A DNA stretch of 64,000 bases from Roseospira visakhapatnamensis (GCF_014197915.1 NZ_JACIGK010000025.1:1-64000); one strand, 5' to 3'; shown: positions 50,311 to 59,408, counted from the first letter of the stretch. Translations and numbers: made by a program. Notes: generated by a model from the letters alone, not told the origin.

Positions 50311-52803
50311 ATGCCCGACACCGACCCGCTTGCCTCGGTCCAGACCGCTCTCGCGGGGTTGAGGGCCGACCTGAACGCCGGTCTGGGGGGACTCAACAGC
50401 ATGATGGGGCCCCTGCTGACCGAGGTGTGGGACCTGAGAGCGCGTTTGGACGACCTCGCAACGCGGATGGTTTCCGCGCCCTTCCAGGTTCCTCCGCCGG
50501 GCTTCCAGGCCTCAGGTCTCACCCGCGCCCTCTTTACACCTCCCCTTCAGGACGAGATCGAGCGCGCTCATGTCCAGAAAACCAACATCGTTCCAGTATC
50601 TATGAGCGGCATTGGAAAAATAACATCAAAAGATGCGTTTGCGGGCCTTTCTTCGGCGTTTAAGGGTATATTAGATAATCCTGTGCGATTCATTTTGGAT
50701 TCTATTGGCCTTGTATCCGGGGTTATCGCAATCGAGGACGCTGTCTTCGGGGTCGACGATGAACCCTGTCCTGATCCCGATCGCCCCGATCCGATTCAGG
50801 TCTTAGAGGCTCTGGAGGCCCTCCGCCCTGGCGGGATGTCGGACGATGCGTTCGCGGCGCTCACGGCCGAGATGCTCAAGATGGTCGCGGCCCTGCCCGT
50901 CCGCGTGCACGATCAGATGGCGGTTCTGCTGGCCGGCGGGCGCGCCGGGTTCGCGGGCGATGAGGCCCGGGCTTTTGCCGCACAGGTGGGGCGCCTCACC
51001 GTTGCGTCTGGCGGGAACGCCGCAGCGATCGCGCCGGTAGCGGCCGAGATGCTCACCGCGTTCGACATCCAGCCGGACCAGTGGACAGCGGCCTTCGGCG
51101 ACCTGTACGCGGCGCAGCAGCACAGCGGCGTGACCCTGGAGGCCCTGTTGCATGGCTTTTCGGGTGTTGCCGAAACGGTAGCCGACAGCGGCGTCGCGTT
51201 CGACAATTACCTAGCCTCCATCGCGGCCATGACCGACGACGTGACGCCGCCGGAAGAACTGCATACTCGGTTCGGTCGAGCGATTGAAGCCTTGACTGAA
51301 GGCGGTGGCGCTCTCGACGCCGTGTTCGAGGCCGCCGGGGTCAGCGATTTCAAGCAGTTAATGGCGGAGGCGAACGGCGACCTGCTTGCCGCCTTCGAGC
51401 GTTTGCGCCACGCCACGCACGACATAAAAAATCCAGAATCCGAAGCGTTGGAAGCCCTGAAGGCGACCCCGGACGCTTACGACGCGATCATGGCGGTAAC
51501 GGCCGCCCACAAGACCGCCCGCGACGAGATCTTGGACGCGATGGACGCCGGGCGTGCCCGTTTGGACGCGGCCACCGCGGCTCGGCGGCGCCATCCGCTC
51601 TCGCAGGGGATCCTTGACGAGAACCAAGCGCTTGTCGAGGCGCTACGCGAGAGTCTCGGCGCCATTTACGGTGATGGGGACGTGAGACCGCCAAGTCCCG
51701 AGGGTATCTTGTCCGAAGCGGAGATGCTGGACCGGGCCAATCGGGTGGCTCGCAACGCTGTGCCTGTACAGGCAGCACGCCGCCTTGGCCGGACGGAAGA
51801 AGGCCGAGCTGTCCTTGCCGAGAAGCGTGCGGCCGCCCGCGAGGCCGAACTCGACCGCCTGCGTGCCCTAAACGAGGAAATAAGACGGCGCCAGGCGTCG
51901 CGCGATCAGGCGCGGCTCCAGGCTTCAGAAACAGATCTTGCCCTCGTGGCTGCCTTGACTGGACAACCGAACCCCTCGTTTGCGCACCCATCGTCGTCTG
52001 CTACGCCAGAGACGGCGTCTTTTGATACGAATCACGACGAACGACCGCGCCCCGAGACCTTCCCGACAAATGCCGAGTTCGCCGAAGCGATGGCGGCGTT
52101 CGAGCGGAACCGCGAAACGGACACCGCATCGTCCCACCAGGCCGCAGCCGTAGCGACGATCGAGGCCCTTCATGTCAACACCGCGCTCGGTCTCGACGGC
52201 CCCTTCGTGCCGCCGACCGACGACGGCTTGGCGGGCGTGGTCCAGTCCGCGCTGGACCAGCGGCTCGACCGGCCCGACGCCGCGCTGCCGGACGCCACGC
52301 GTCCGGGTGTGGACGGTTCCGAGTCCGGACGGCCTTGCGGCGACCCGGCCGCCCTGCATGCCAAGCTCGATACCCTCGGCGTCAAGCTCGACACCCTCTT
52401 GCGGGCGGAATGCGGCGGCTGTCCCACCCCTCTGTCGGAGCCCCGTGCCGACCCGTCGCCAGACTCGCCTCCGGTGCCGGGGCCGCGCCCCGACCCGCCG
52501 GCGCTGGATGCCGCCGCCCTTGGGTCCGCGTCGTCCGACACCCTGGCCCTGTCCGCCGAGGGCCTGCGGGCGCATGGAAAGGTCCATCTGGACATGACCG
52601 ACATCGATGTCCTGATGCGCCGGGTGTCCCAGGCCAAGGGAGCCCTGGCCGAGTTGGCCTCGGCCGCCCGGGCCGCCAGCGGCGGCTTCGCGCCGGGTTC
52701 GCCGCCGGGAGGCGGCGGTGACGCCGCGAGCCGCGCGGCCACATCCCTGGATCGCTCGCGGGCCACCAATCTTCAGGACCGACCGACGACGGTGCCCGCC
52801 TGA
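50311..52803 (+). CDS. Tail tape measure protein
   Basis: An 830-residue protein in the tape-measure position, starting ATG at 50311. It is largely helical. There is a hydrophobic stretch around residues 120-150 (GILDNPVRFILDSIGLVSG, VIAIEDAVFG) and a long Ala/Glu/Arg coiled coil at about 460-550 (AEKRAAAREAELDRLRALNE). A Pro/Asp-rich linker follows at about 690-740, then a helical end. Length sets tail length (the family rule is about 1.5 Angstrom per residue). The 50.57-50.74 kb stretch is AT-richer than the rest, a sign of mosaic exchange. Confidence 0.85.
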   Translation: MPDTDPLASVQTALAGLRADLNAGLGGLNSMMGPLLTEVWDLRARLDDLATRMVSAPFQVPPPGFQASGLTRALFTPPLQDEIERAHVQKTNIVPVSMSGIGKITSKDAFAGLSSAFKGILDNPVRFILDSIGLVSGVIAIEDAVFGVDDEPCPDPDRPDPIQVLEALEALRPGGMSDDAFAALTAEMLKMVAALPVRVHDQMAVLLAGGRAGFAGDEARAFAAQVGRLTVASGGNAAAIAPVAAEMLTAFDIQPDQWTAAFGDLYAAQQHSGVTLEALLHGFSGVAETVADSGVAFDNYLASIAAMTDDVTPPEELHTRFGRAIEALTEGGGALDAVFEAAGVSDFKQLMAEANGDLLAAFERLRHATHDIKNPESEALEALKATPDAYDAIMAVTAAHKTARDEILDAMDAGRARLDAATAARRRHPLSQGILDENQALVEALRESLGAIYGDGDVRPPSPEGILSEAEMLDRANRVARNAVPVQAARRLGRTEEGRAVLAEKRAAAREAELDRLRALNEEIRRRQASRDQARLQASETDLALVAALTGQPNPSFAHPSSSATPETASFDTNHDERPRPETFPTNAEFAEAMAAFERNRETDTASSHQAAAVATIEALHVNTALGLDGPFVPPTDDGLAGVVQSALDQRLDRPDAALPDATRPGVDGSESGRPCGDPAALHAKLDTLGVKLDTLLRAECGGCPTPLSEPRADPSPDSPPVPGPRPDPPALDAAALGSASSDTLALSAEGLRAHGKVHLDMTDIDVLMRRVSQAKGALAELASAARAASGGFAPGSPPGGGGDAASRAATSLDRSRATNLQDRPTTVPA

Positions 52804-52811
52804 TCCGGCGG

Positions 52812-52847
52812 TGCGCGCCCTCGGTGCGCGCCCTCGGTGCGCGCCCG
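52812..52847. repeat. Short tandem repeat
   Basis: The 13-base unit TGCGCGCCCTCGG occurs twice in a row, with a third partial copy, in the gap between the tape measure and gpU genes. Confidence 0.7.
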
Positions 52848-52920
52848 GCGGGCGGCGTTACCGGGACCACCGCCTGACCGCGCCGCTCCGCCTACGCTTC
52901 TTCACACGAGGACCTTGCCC

Positions 52921-53361
52921 ATGCACGTGCTGATGGCCTGGGGCGATGTGCGGTTCAGCATCTCCACGCTGGCTTACGATGAACTGAGCCGCTCGCTGGC
53001 GGCGCGCGTCTCGCCCCAGGCGATCGTCGGCGCGCGCCCGACCCTGCACCACATGGGACTGGAGCAGGAAACCCTGGGCCTGTCCGCCACGCTGTTCCCC
53101 TATCACCTGCCCAACAACCGGGGCCTGTCGCAACTTCATGTGCTGCGGGCCTCGGTGGGGACGTCCGAACTGCTGATCGCCGGAGCGGGCGGCATGGGGA
53201 CGGCGCTGGATCACTGGGTCCTGAAGTCGGTGGGTGATACCCAGACGGAGATCCATCCCAACGGCACCGGCCAGAAGATCGCCGTCACGCTGGAACTGCT
53301 GTACGACGGCCGCGCCCGCTCTCCGGCGGCGCGGGTGGCCCTGGCCGGGCTGTTCGGCTGA
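52921..53361 (+). CDS. Phage tail protein U
   Basis: A 146-residue P2 gpU homologue, with MAWGDVRFSISTLAYDELSR, LEQETLGLSATLFPYHLP and GTALDHWVLKSVGDTQTEI. In P2, gpU is a tail terminator-type protein needed to finish the tail. Its stop overlaps the start of the D gene (TGATGA at 53359). Confidence 0.92.
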   Translation: MHVLMAWGDVRFSISTLAYDELSRSLAARVSPQAIVGARPTLHHMGLEQETLGLSATLFPYHLPNNRGLSQLHVLRASVGTSELLIAGAGGMGTALDHWVLKSVGDTQTEIHPNGTGQKIAVTLELLYDGRARSPAARVALAGLFG

Positions 53362-54416
53362 TGAAGACCCCGTTCTTGCGCCTTGTGCATGTCTCCGACG
53401 CGGGCGACGTGGACCTGACCGAGCGCTGGGGACCCCTGCTGCGGGGCCTGACCGTCACCGACGAACGCGGCCTGGAAAGCGACAAGGTCGCCGTCATCCT
53501 GGACGATCGCGACGGGCGCATCGCCTATCCGCCCACGGGCGCGCGCGTGCGGGTCGAGGGCGGTTATGTCGAGGAGGGGGGGACCGTCCAGGGCGACTAT
53601 GTGATCGACCAGGTGGACCTGAACGGCTGGCCGCAGCAGATCACCCTTCATGGCGCGGCGGTGGACGCCAAGGCGGCCGCCAAGGAGCGCCGCACCGAGG
53701 CCCACCAGCCGCCGGTCACCCCCACGCTGGGGGCGCTGGTCGCGGCCCTCGCCGGGCGCAACGGCTGGACGCCGCGCGTGAGCGCGCCGTTGGCCGCCGT
53801 CCCCCTGGAGTACGAGGCACAGGCGGCCGAAAGCGACCTGGCCTTCCTGGGCCGGGTGGTGGCGCGGCACGGCGGCCTGGTGACCGTCAAGCAGGGGCAT
53901 CTGGTGGTGGCGCCCCGCTCGGGCGGGCGCACGGTCTCCGGCGACGGCTTGCCGGTGCTGGTCGTGGCCCCGGGCGTGAACCTGCTGGACTACCGGGTGT
54001 CCTGGAAGGACCGGGAGACCCATGGCAGCGTCCAGGCGCGCAGCTTCGATCGCGCCACGGCCCGGCCGGTGACCGTGACCGTCGGCGGCGGGCGTGGCGC
54101 CGCCTCCGTCATCCGCGAGCCCTTTCAGAGCGAGGCCGAGGCCCGTGCCGCCGCCACCGCCCGGGCCACCAGCCTCGCGCGGGGGGAAGGGTCGGCGTCG
54201 TTCTCCCTGGAGGGCGACCCGGCCATGGGCGCCGAACGTCCGGTGGAGGTGGTCGGCGTACGGGCCGGGGTGGATGGGCGTTGGACCCCGACCCGCGTGG
54301 AGCATCGCTGGGACGACGCCGGCTACGCCACCCGGATCGACTGCGAGACGCCGGGTCAGGGGGACAGCCGCGCGGCCGGCGCGGGCGCCGGCGAGACCGA
54401 GGAGAGCGGACCATGA
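53361..54416 (+). CDS. Phage late control protein D / baseplate hub
   Basis: A 351-residue gpD homologue (T4 gp27-like hub). Features are SDKVAVILDDRDGRIAYPPT, GARVRVEGGYVEEGG, YEAQAAESDLAFLGRVVARH and LDYRVSWKDRETHGSVQARS. It clamps the gpV spike at the tail end. The gene overlaps the gpX gene by four bases. Confidence 0.92.
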   Translation: MKTPFLRLVHVSDAGDVDLTERWGPLLRGLTVTDERGLESDKVAVILDDRDGRIAYPPTGARVRVEGGYVEEGGTVQGDYVIDQVDLNGWPQQITLHGAAVDAKAAAKERRTEAHQPPVTPTLGALVAALAGRNGWTPRVSAPLAAVPLEYEAQAAESDLAFLGRVVARHGGLVTVKQGHLVVAPRSGGRTVSGDGLPVLVVAPGVNLLDYRVSWKDRETHGSVQARSFDRATARPVTVTVGGGRGAASVIREPFQSEAEARAAATARATSLARGEGSASFSLEGDPAMGAERPVEVVGVRAGVDGRWTPTRVEHRWDDAGYATRIDCETPGQGDSRAAGAGAGETEESGP

Positions 54417-54664
54417 CCCTGCACGGCGTCACTTGGCGCGACGACGGCACCGCCGCCTATACCACCGTCGACGGGGACATGGTGGACCACCTGTGCTGGC
54501 GCCATTACGGCCAGGCATGGGGCACGGTCGAGCAGGTGTTGGCGGGGAACCCCGGCCTCGCCGATCACGGGCCGGTTCTTCCCGCCGGCATTACCATCCT
54601 GTTGCCACGCATGGCGCCCCGGTCCGGACCGCCGCGCCGCGAGGTGGTGCGGCTGTTCGATTGA
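54413..54664 (+). CDS. Tail protein X (LysM-like)
   Basis: An 83-residue gpX-type protein: YTTVDGDMVDHLCWRHYGQA, a LysM-like fold, then VLAGNPGLADHGPVLPAGI and ITILLPRM. GAGAG precedes the ATG. In P2, X lies before D; here it lies after D, a small order change. It marks the end of the structural tail genes. Confidence 0.88.
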   Translation: MTLHGVTWRDDGTAAYTTVDGDMVDHLCWRHYGQAWGTVEQVLAGNPGLADHGPVLPAGITILLPRMAPRSGPPRREVVRLFD

Positions 54665-54697
54665 CGTCGAGAGCCACGTTTCCGTGGTTCACCGCCG

Positions 54698-54721
54698 CCC
54701 CGCCATCGCGCGGGGTTTTTT
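54698..54721 (+). terminator. Terminator between tail genes and lysis cassette
   Basis: CCCCGC and GCGGGG pair around a six-base loop (CATCGC), followed by six T residues. It separates structural genes from lysis genes. Confidence 0.75.
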
Positions 54722-54745
54722 GTGTCCCGAGACAGAGGAGGCCCC

Positions 54746-55078
54746 ATGGCCGATCCGATCACCTGGGAGGCCCTCGGCGCCGGCCTGGCCCTGCTGGGGG
54801 GTGGTGGCGCCGCGACCGCCTGGATCGTGGCCGAGATCAACCGGGCGCGCCGCGAGTCGTCCGAGGGCCGGGACCGGCTGCACCGGCGGCTGGACGCCCT
54901 GACCACGGAGATCGGCCAGACCTACGTGCGGCGCGACCTGCACGTGGCGGACATGCGCACGGTGCACCACGCCCTGGAGGAGACGAACCGCATGCTGGCC
55001 TCCATGGCCGGCCGCGTCTGCCCCTATGACGCGTCCGCCGGCGTGTCGCCGCGCCCCGCAGAGAAGTCCCGCCCATGA
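54746..55078 (+). CDS. Small membrane protein of the lysis cassette, spanin- or holin-like
   Basis: A 110-residue protein with one N-terminal hydrophobic helix (LGAGLALLGGGGAATAWIVA). A charged coiled-coil-like region follows (EINRARRESSEGRDRLHRRL). This architecture fits a holin accessory or an Rz-like inner-membrane spanin, though a firm family cannot be named. GGAGG lies upstream. The stop overlaps the endolysin start by four bases. Confidence 0.65.
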   Translation: MADPITWEALGAGLALLGGGGAATAWIVAEINRARRESSEGRDRLHRRLDALTTEIGQTYVRRDLHVADMRTVHHALEETNRMLASMAGRVCPYDASAGVSPRPAEKSRP

Positions 55079-55782
55079 CTCCCCCACCCCCCGTCCTGCC
55101 GACCGAGGCCGTGCTGGCCGCCACCGCCGGCGGGCGGCTGTCCGAATGCCAGGCCGCCCTCATCGCCGCCGTGGCCGCCGAGGCGCCGGCCGCGCTGCCC
55201 CCCGCCGGGATCGACACGGCCCCGCGCGTCGCCCATCTGCTGGCGCAACTGGCCCATGAGTCCAACCGCTTCCGCACGACGGAGGAATACGCGTCCGGTG
55301 CCGCCTACGAGGGCCGCCGCGACCTGGGCAACACCCGGCCCGGCGACGGACGGCGCTACAAGGGCCGGGGGCTGATCCAGTTGACCGGCCGCGCCAACTA
55401 CCGCCGCTTCGGCCGGTTGGTGGGCGAGGACCTGGAGGCCCACCCCGAGCGCGCCGCCGAGCCCGGCCTGTCGCTGCGCATCGCCGCCGCCTACTGGACT
55501 GACCGGGGCCTGAACCCGCTGGCCGACGCCGACGACATCCGCGCCATCACCCGGCGCATCAACGGCGGCGCCAACGGCCTGCCCGACCGGGTGCGCTGCC
55601 TGGAGCGGGCGCGCACCGCCCTGGCCCAGCAGCGGCTGGCTGACCTGGGCCACGACCCCGGCTCCATCGACGGCCTGTGGGGGCCGCGCACCGGCCGCGC
55701 CCTGCGGGCCGCCACGGGCGCGGCCGGCCGGGCGGGCCTGGCCGATCTGTGGGCCGGAGCCGGAGACGGCGCCGAACCCTAA
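55075..55782 (+). CDS. Glycoside hydrolase family 19 endolysin
   Basis: A 235-residue GH19 (chitinase-like) muramidase. The catalytic glutamate region is LLAQLAHESNRFRTTEEYAS. Then come RRDLGNTRPGDG, the signature YKGRGLIQLTGRANYRRFGR, and ITRRINGGANGLPDR. The C-terminus (LGHDPGSIDGLWGPRTGRAL) is a short peptidoglycan-binding domain. No signal peptide is visible, so a holin is needed for release. It would lyse the producer to free the particles. Confidence 0.92.
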   Translation: MTPPPPVLPTEAVLAATAGGRLSECQAALIAAVAAEAPAALPPAGIDTAPRVAHLLAQLAHESNRFRTTEEYASGAAYEGRRDLGNTRPGDGRRYKGRGLIQLTGRANYRRFGRLVGEDLEAHPERAAEPGLSLRIAAAYWTDRGLNPLADADDIRAITRRINGGANGLPDRVRCLERARTALAQQRLADLGHDPGSIDGLWGPRTGRALRAATGAAGRAGLADLWAGAGDGAEP

Positions 55783-55815
55783 CCCCTTACCCCTGACCCC
55801 TGAAGGAGACAGACC

Positions 55816-56025
55816 ATGGACTGGATCGTCACCCACTGGGACGACCTGCTGCTGATCGTCACCGGACTGATCAGCGTGGCCTCGGCCATCGCCGCCCTGA
55901 CGCCCACCCCCGCCGACGACCGCCTGGTCGGCGCGCTGCGCCGGATCGTGGAGGCCCTGGCCCTCAACGTCGGGCACGCCCGCCCGGCGCCGCCGCCACC
56001 CTCAGCCTCGGCCCCGCCGGAGTGA
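55816..56025 (+). CDS. Small hydrophobic protein, possible holin
   Basis: A 69-residue protein with one clear transmembrane helix near the N-terminus (LLLIVTGLISVASAIAALTP). A basic/amphipathic part and a proline-rich tail follow. AAGGAGA precedes the ATG. Its position right after the endolysin gene suits a holin. Confidence 0.65.
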   Translation: MDWIVTHWDDLLLIVTGLISVASAIAALTPTPADDRLVGALRRIVEALALNVGHARPAPPPPSASAPPE

Positions 56026-56097
56026 GGGGCCGCCGGGGGTGGTCAGGAGCCGGCGGTGTGTCGCGGTCCGGGACGCGGGCCATCCCGGAGGGCACCG

Positions 56098-56979
56098 TCA
56101 CGCCTGCCGCGCCTCGACAACGCCGCGACGGATGTCGCGTGTTCGCTCAAAGAGTTGATAAAGATAGTCTCCCTCCCCCCACCGGATGGCCCGTTGCAGC
56201 GCGGTGAGGTCCTCGGTAAAGCGTTGCAGGCTGTCCAGCACGGCCTCGCGGTTGTTCAGGAACACGTCCCGCCACATGGTGGGATCGCTGGCGGCGATGC
56301 GCGTGAAGTCGCGGAAGCCCGAGGCAGAGTACTTCACCACCTCCTGGCGCATCTGTTCCTCCAGGTTGGTGGCGGTGCCGACGATGGTGTAGGCGATCAG
56401 GTGCGGCAGATGCGAGGTGACGGCCAGCACCCGGTCGTGGTGGTCGGGACTCATGCGTTCCACGGTCATGCCGCAGCGGCGCCACAGGTCGGCGACCTTG
56501 CGGGTGGCGGTGTCGTCGCTGTCCTCAAGCGGCGTGAGGATGAACCAGCGGCCCGGGAACAGGTCGGCGAACCCCGCGTCGGGGCCGGATTTCTCGGTCC
56601 CGGCGATGGGGTGGCCGGGCACCAGGTGCACGCCCTCGGGCAGGTGGGGGCGGATGGCGGCGATGGCCGCCTGCTTGACCGAGCCCACGTCGCTGACGAT
56701 GGCCCCGGGCGCGAGCACCGGGGCGATGGCCTGGGTGACCTCGGCATAGGCGCCGATGGGCATGCACAGCACCACCAGATCGGCGCCGCGCGCGGCGGCG
56801 GCGGGATCGGTGTGGGCCTCGTCGACAACGCCCAGCGCCTGGGCGCGGGCGGCATGGTCGGGGTTGGCGTCGGCGCAGGCGATGGTGCCGGCCAGGCCCT
56901 GGGTGCGGATGGCCCGGGCCAGGGAGGAGCCGATGAGGCCGATGCCGATGATGGCGACGCGCGCGAACAGCGGAGTCAT
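56098..56979 (-). CDS. tyrA: Prephenate/arogenate dehydrogenase
   Basis: A 293-residue TyrA-type dehydrogenase of tyrosine biosynthesis. The NAD(P) site is VAIIGIGLIGSSLARAIR (residues 8-25). Catalytic and substrate segments are VSDVGSVKQAAI, HLVPGHPIAGTEKSGPDAG and VLAVTSHLPHLIAYTIVG, which supplies the conserved His. No ACT domain is fused. Last gene of the operon chorismate mutase, hisC, tyrA. Confidence 0.93.
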   Translation of the reverse strand: MTPLFARVAIIGIGLIGSSLARAIRTQGLAGTIACADANPDHAARAQALGVVDEAHTDPAAAARGADLVVLCMPIGAYAEVTQAIAPVLAPGAIVSDVGSVKQAAIAAIRPHLPEGVHLVPGHPIAGTEKSGPDAGFADLFPGRWFILTPLEDSDDTATRKVADLWRRCGMTVERMSPDHHDRVLAVTSHLPHLIAYTIVGTATNLEEQMRQEVVKYSASGFRDFTRIAASDPTMWRDVFLNNREAVLDSLQRFTEDLTALQRAIRWGEGDYLYQLFERTRDIRRGVVEARQA

Positions 56980-57023
56980 GTGGGAGTCTCTTCGAACGGG
57001 CCGGCGGCGGGACGAGACGGTCC

Positions 57024-58115
57024 CTAGCCGCCGGTGAATTCAGTCAGGGCATCGACGCAGGCGTGCATCTCCTCGCCGGTGCCGATGGTGATGCGCAGGC
57101 TGTCGGGCAGGCCGTACGCCCCCATCGCGCGGGCGATCACCCCCTTGCCGCGCAAGAAGGCGTCGGCGTCCTGCACGGTGCGACCCGGCTCGGTGTGGAA
57201 GGTGGCCAGCACGAAGTTGCCGACGCTGTCGGTCAGGCCCAGGCCCAGGGCACGCAGCCGGTCCGTGGTCCAGGCCAGCCAGTAGTCATTGTGCTGGCGC
57301 GCCATGTCGGTGAAGGCCACGTCGGCGATCGCCGCCGCGCCCGCCGCCTGCGCGGCCGCGGCCACGTTGAAGGGGCTGCGCACCCGGTTGAGCACGTCGA
57401 CCACATGCGCGGGCGCGTAGGTCCAGCCCAGCCGCGCGCCGCCCAGCCCGTGGATCTTCGAGAAGGTGCGCAGCATCACCGTGTTGGGGTGGCTGTCCAC
57501 CAGGGTCACGCCGGGCTCGTAGTCGTTCTTGTCCACGTACTCGGCATAGGCCGCGTCCAGGACCAGCAGCACGTCGTCCCGCAGGCCCTCGCGCAGCCGG
57601 CGTACCTCGGCGTGCGGCAGATAGGTCCCGGTGGGATTGTTGGGATTGGCCATGAAGAGGATGCGGGTGCGCTCCGTCACCTTGTCCAGCAGGGCATCCA
57701 CGTTGGCGACCAGATCGGTTTCGGGCGCCGCCACCGGTGTGACGCCGGCGCCCTGGGCGTAGAGCCGATACATCAGGAAGGCGTGGGCCGGGAACAGCAC
57801 CTCGTCACCCGGTCCGGCGTAGGCCCGCACCAGCAGCGAGATCAACTCGTCCGATCCGGCCCCGCAGGCCAGCCGCGCCGGGTCCAGCCCATGTCGGCGA
57901 CCGATGGCCTCGCGCAGGGCCACGCAGGCGCCGTCCGGATAGCGATGCATGTCCATCGCCGCCGCGCGCATGGCCGCGACGGCCCGGGGACTGGGACCCA
58001 GCGCCCCCTCGTTGGAGGACAGCTTGATGATCCGGTCGATGCCCTCAAGCGTCGACTCGCCGGCCACGTAGGGCTTCAGATCAAGGATGCCGGGGCGAAC
58101 GGAAGGCTGGGTCAT
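57024..58115 (-). CDS. hisC: Histidinol-phosphate / aromatic aminotransferase
   Basis: A 363-residue class I/II PLP aminotransferase. The PLP lysine lies in TFSKIHGLGGARLGWTYAPA; other features are IKLSSNEGALGPSPRAVAAM, RIIKLSSNE-type substrate contacts and LFMANPNNPTGTYLP. It lies between chorismate mutase and prephenate dehydrogenase genes. It therefore probably also serves as aromatic (tyrosine/phenylalanine) aminotransferase. Confidence 0.92.
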   Translation of the reverse strand: MTQPSVRPGILDLKPYVAGESTLEGIDRIIKLSSNEGALGPSPRAVAAMRAAAMDMHRYPDGACVALREAIGRRHGLDPARLACGAGSDELISLLVRAYAGPGDEVLFPAHAFLMYRLYAQGAGVTPVAAPETDLVANVDALLDKVTERTRILFMANPNNPTGTYLPHAEVRRLREGLRDDVLLVLDAAYAEYVDKNDYEPGVTLVDSHPNTVMLRTFSKIHGLGGARLGWTYAPAHVVDVLNRVRSPFNVAAAAQAAGAAAIADVAFTDMARQHNDYWLAWTTDRLRALGLGLTDSVGNFVLATFHTEPGRTVQDADAFLRGKGVIARAMGAYGLPDSLRITIGTGEEMHACVDALTEFTGG

Positions 58116-58237
58116 GGCGGGGTCCTGTTCGTGATAGAGCCGGCGGCGAGGGCCGGTGGGCGAGGAGGGGACGGGGGGCGCCGAGGCGGATCCCGTGTTG
58201 TCTGGGAGCCGGCCGGCGGCGGGGTCGGGGAGGGGGC

Positions 58238-59095
58238 TCAGGGGGCCAGGCTTTCCTCGTCATGAGCGCTGGCGTAGGCCCCCAGCAGCAGCCCGTTGCG
58301 GATGCCTCCCCCCTCGGTCGCGCCGGCGAGCGCGGCAAGACGCGGGTCGTGGGGATCGACGAAGCCGCGCACCTCCACCAGATGAAGGCGGCTGTCATCG
58401 CGGGTCTCGCGCGTGTCCCACACGGCGCGGGGCGCCAGGTCGGCCGCGCCCAGCGCCTCGGTGAAGGCCGAACGGCTGATGTCGTGGCCGGTCTCGACGG
58501 CGATGACCGACATGTCGTCGCCGGTGGCCTCGGGCGGCATGCGGGCGATCACCAGGGCCTCGATGCCCATCGGACCGGGCCCGGTCATCGGCAGGCGGGC
58601 GATGATGTGCGGGGCGTCGGAGGCGGAGGACAGAATCTGCGTCCACCACGGATTGTCGTCCTCCCAGCGGGGCATGGGGAGCACGCCGACGGTGGCGTTG
58701 CCGCTGGTCACCTCGCGCACCACCTGGCTGGCGGACTGGTGGGTGGTCGCCGGGGTGAAGGTTCCATACTGATTGCGGGCGACCTCCAGGTAGCCGGCGC
58801 CGCGTTCCGGCATCCACACGGCCAGCGAGAACGGCCCCTGCATGGCGACCACGCCGGCCAGCAACTCCCGCCACATGCGCACGATGACGCGCTTGGGCAG
58901 GCCGCCCCGCCAGCGGCTCACCAGCCGCCGCAGGATCAGGGCTTCGCGCCCCGGCCTGAGGGTCGGCCCGCCGCGCTTGGCGTCCACCACCTGCTCGGCG
59001 ATGGCGCAGCGGCGCATGAGAAGGTCCAGGATCTGATCGTCGAGCGCGTCGATCTCTCGCCGCAGGGCATCCAGGGATGGGGGGGCTGAACTCAT
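58238..59095 (-). CDS. Chorismate mutase (AroQ) fused to a PheA-like C-terminal domain
   Basis: A 285-residue protein. Residues 7-95 form an AroQ chorismate mutase (LDALRREIDALDDQILDLLM, RRCAIAEQVVDAKR). Residues 105-285 resemble a prephenate dehydratase-like binding fold (TFTPATTHQSASQVVREVTS, ATVGVLPMPR), but the catalytic TRF motif of dehydratases is absent. The end resembles an ACT-like part (HLVEVRGFVDPHDPRL). It probably makes prephenate for the downstream genes. The second domain may be regulatory. The ATG at 59095 is preferred to the longer frame. Confidence 0.8.
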   Translation of the reverse strand: MSSAPPSLDALRREIDALDDQILDLLMRRCAIAEQVVDAKRGGPTLRPGREALILRRLVSRWRGGLPKRVIVRMWRELLAGVVAMQGPFSLAVWMPERGAGYLEVARNQYGTFTPATTHQSASQVVREVTSGNATVGVLPMPRWEDDNPWWTQILSSASDAPHIIARLPMTGPGPMGIEALVIARMPPEATGDDMSVIAVETGHDISRSAFTEALGAADLAPRAVWDTRETRDDSRLHLVEVRGFVDPHDPRLAALAGATEGGGIRNGLLLGAYASAHDEESLAP

Positions 59096-59362
59096 GAAGG
59101 ATGGTGTCCCCTGATTGACAACGCACACGGATCGAACCGAAATGCCGGCACCGCGACGGCCGCCGGTGACCGGTGGCCGCGCGGGGCCGCCACGCCGGGC
59201 GGCGGATCGACGGATCGGGCCTCGCGCACGGACGCGGACAAAGGATGCGATCCGCGATCCTGTCTCGGTATCGACCGTGCACCAAAAATACCTGTCTTGC
59301 GCGGCGACGTTTGCATTCCAGGGCGGGTCCCTCGAATGCCTCGTCGCATTCGTGACGCAAAG

Positions 59363-59408
59363 GGTCCGGGATCGGCGGCTGATCCTGCCCCGCCGCCGAT
59401 CCCGGACC
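59363..59408 (+). other. Perfect 17-bp stem hairpin in the metX leader
   Basis: A 17-base arm beginning GGTCCGGGATCGG (59363-59379) pairs perfectly with 59392-59408 around a 12-base loop. No T-run follows on either strand. Just upstream GCATTC/GAATGC forms a second stem. It lies ahead of a promoter-like sequence for metX, so it may end transcription from the left or bind a protein. It does not match the SAM-II riboswitch pattern. Confidence 0.6.

Noticed and set aside
52812-52847. Replication or recombination origin from tandem repeats
   Set aside because: Only 2.7 copies of a GC-rich 13-mer, no AT-rich unwinding region and no DnaA-like boxes.
42923-56025. Complete prophage
   Set aside because: No capsid, portal, terminase, integrase or replication gene is seen, and metabolic genes follow directly on both sides.
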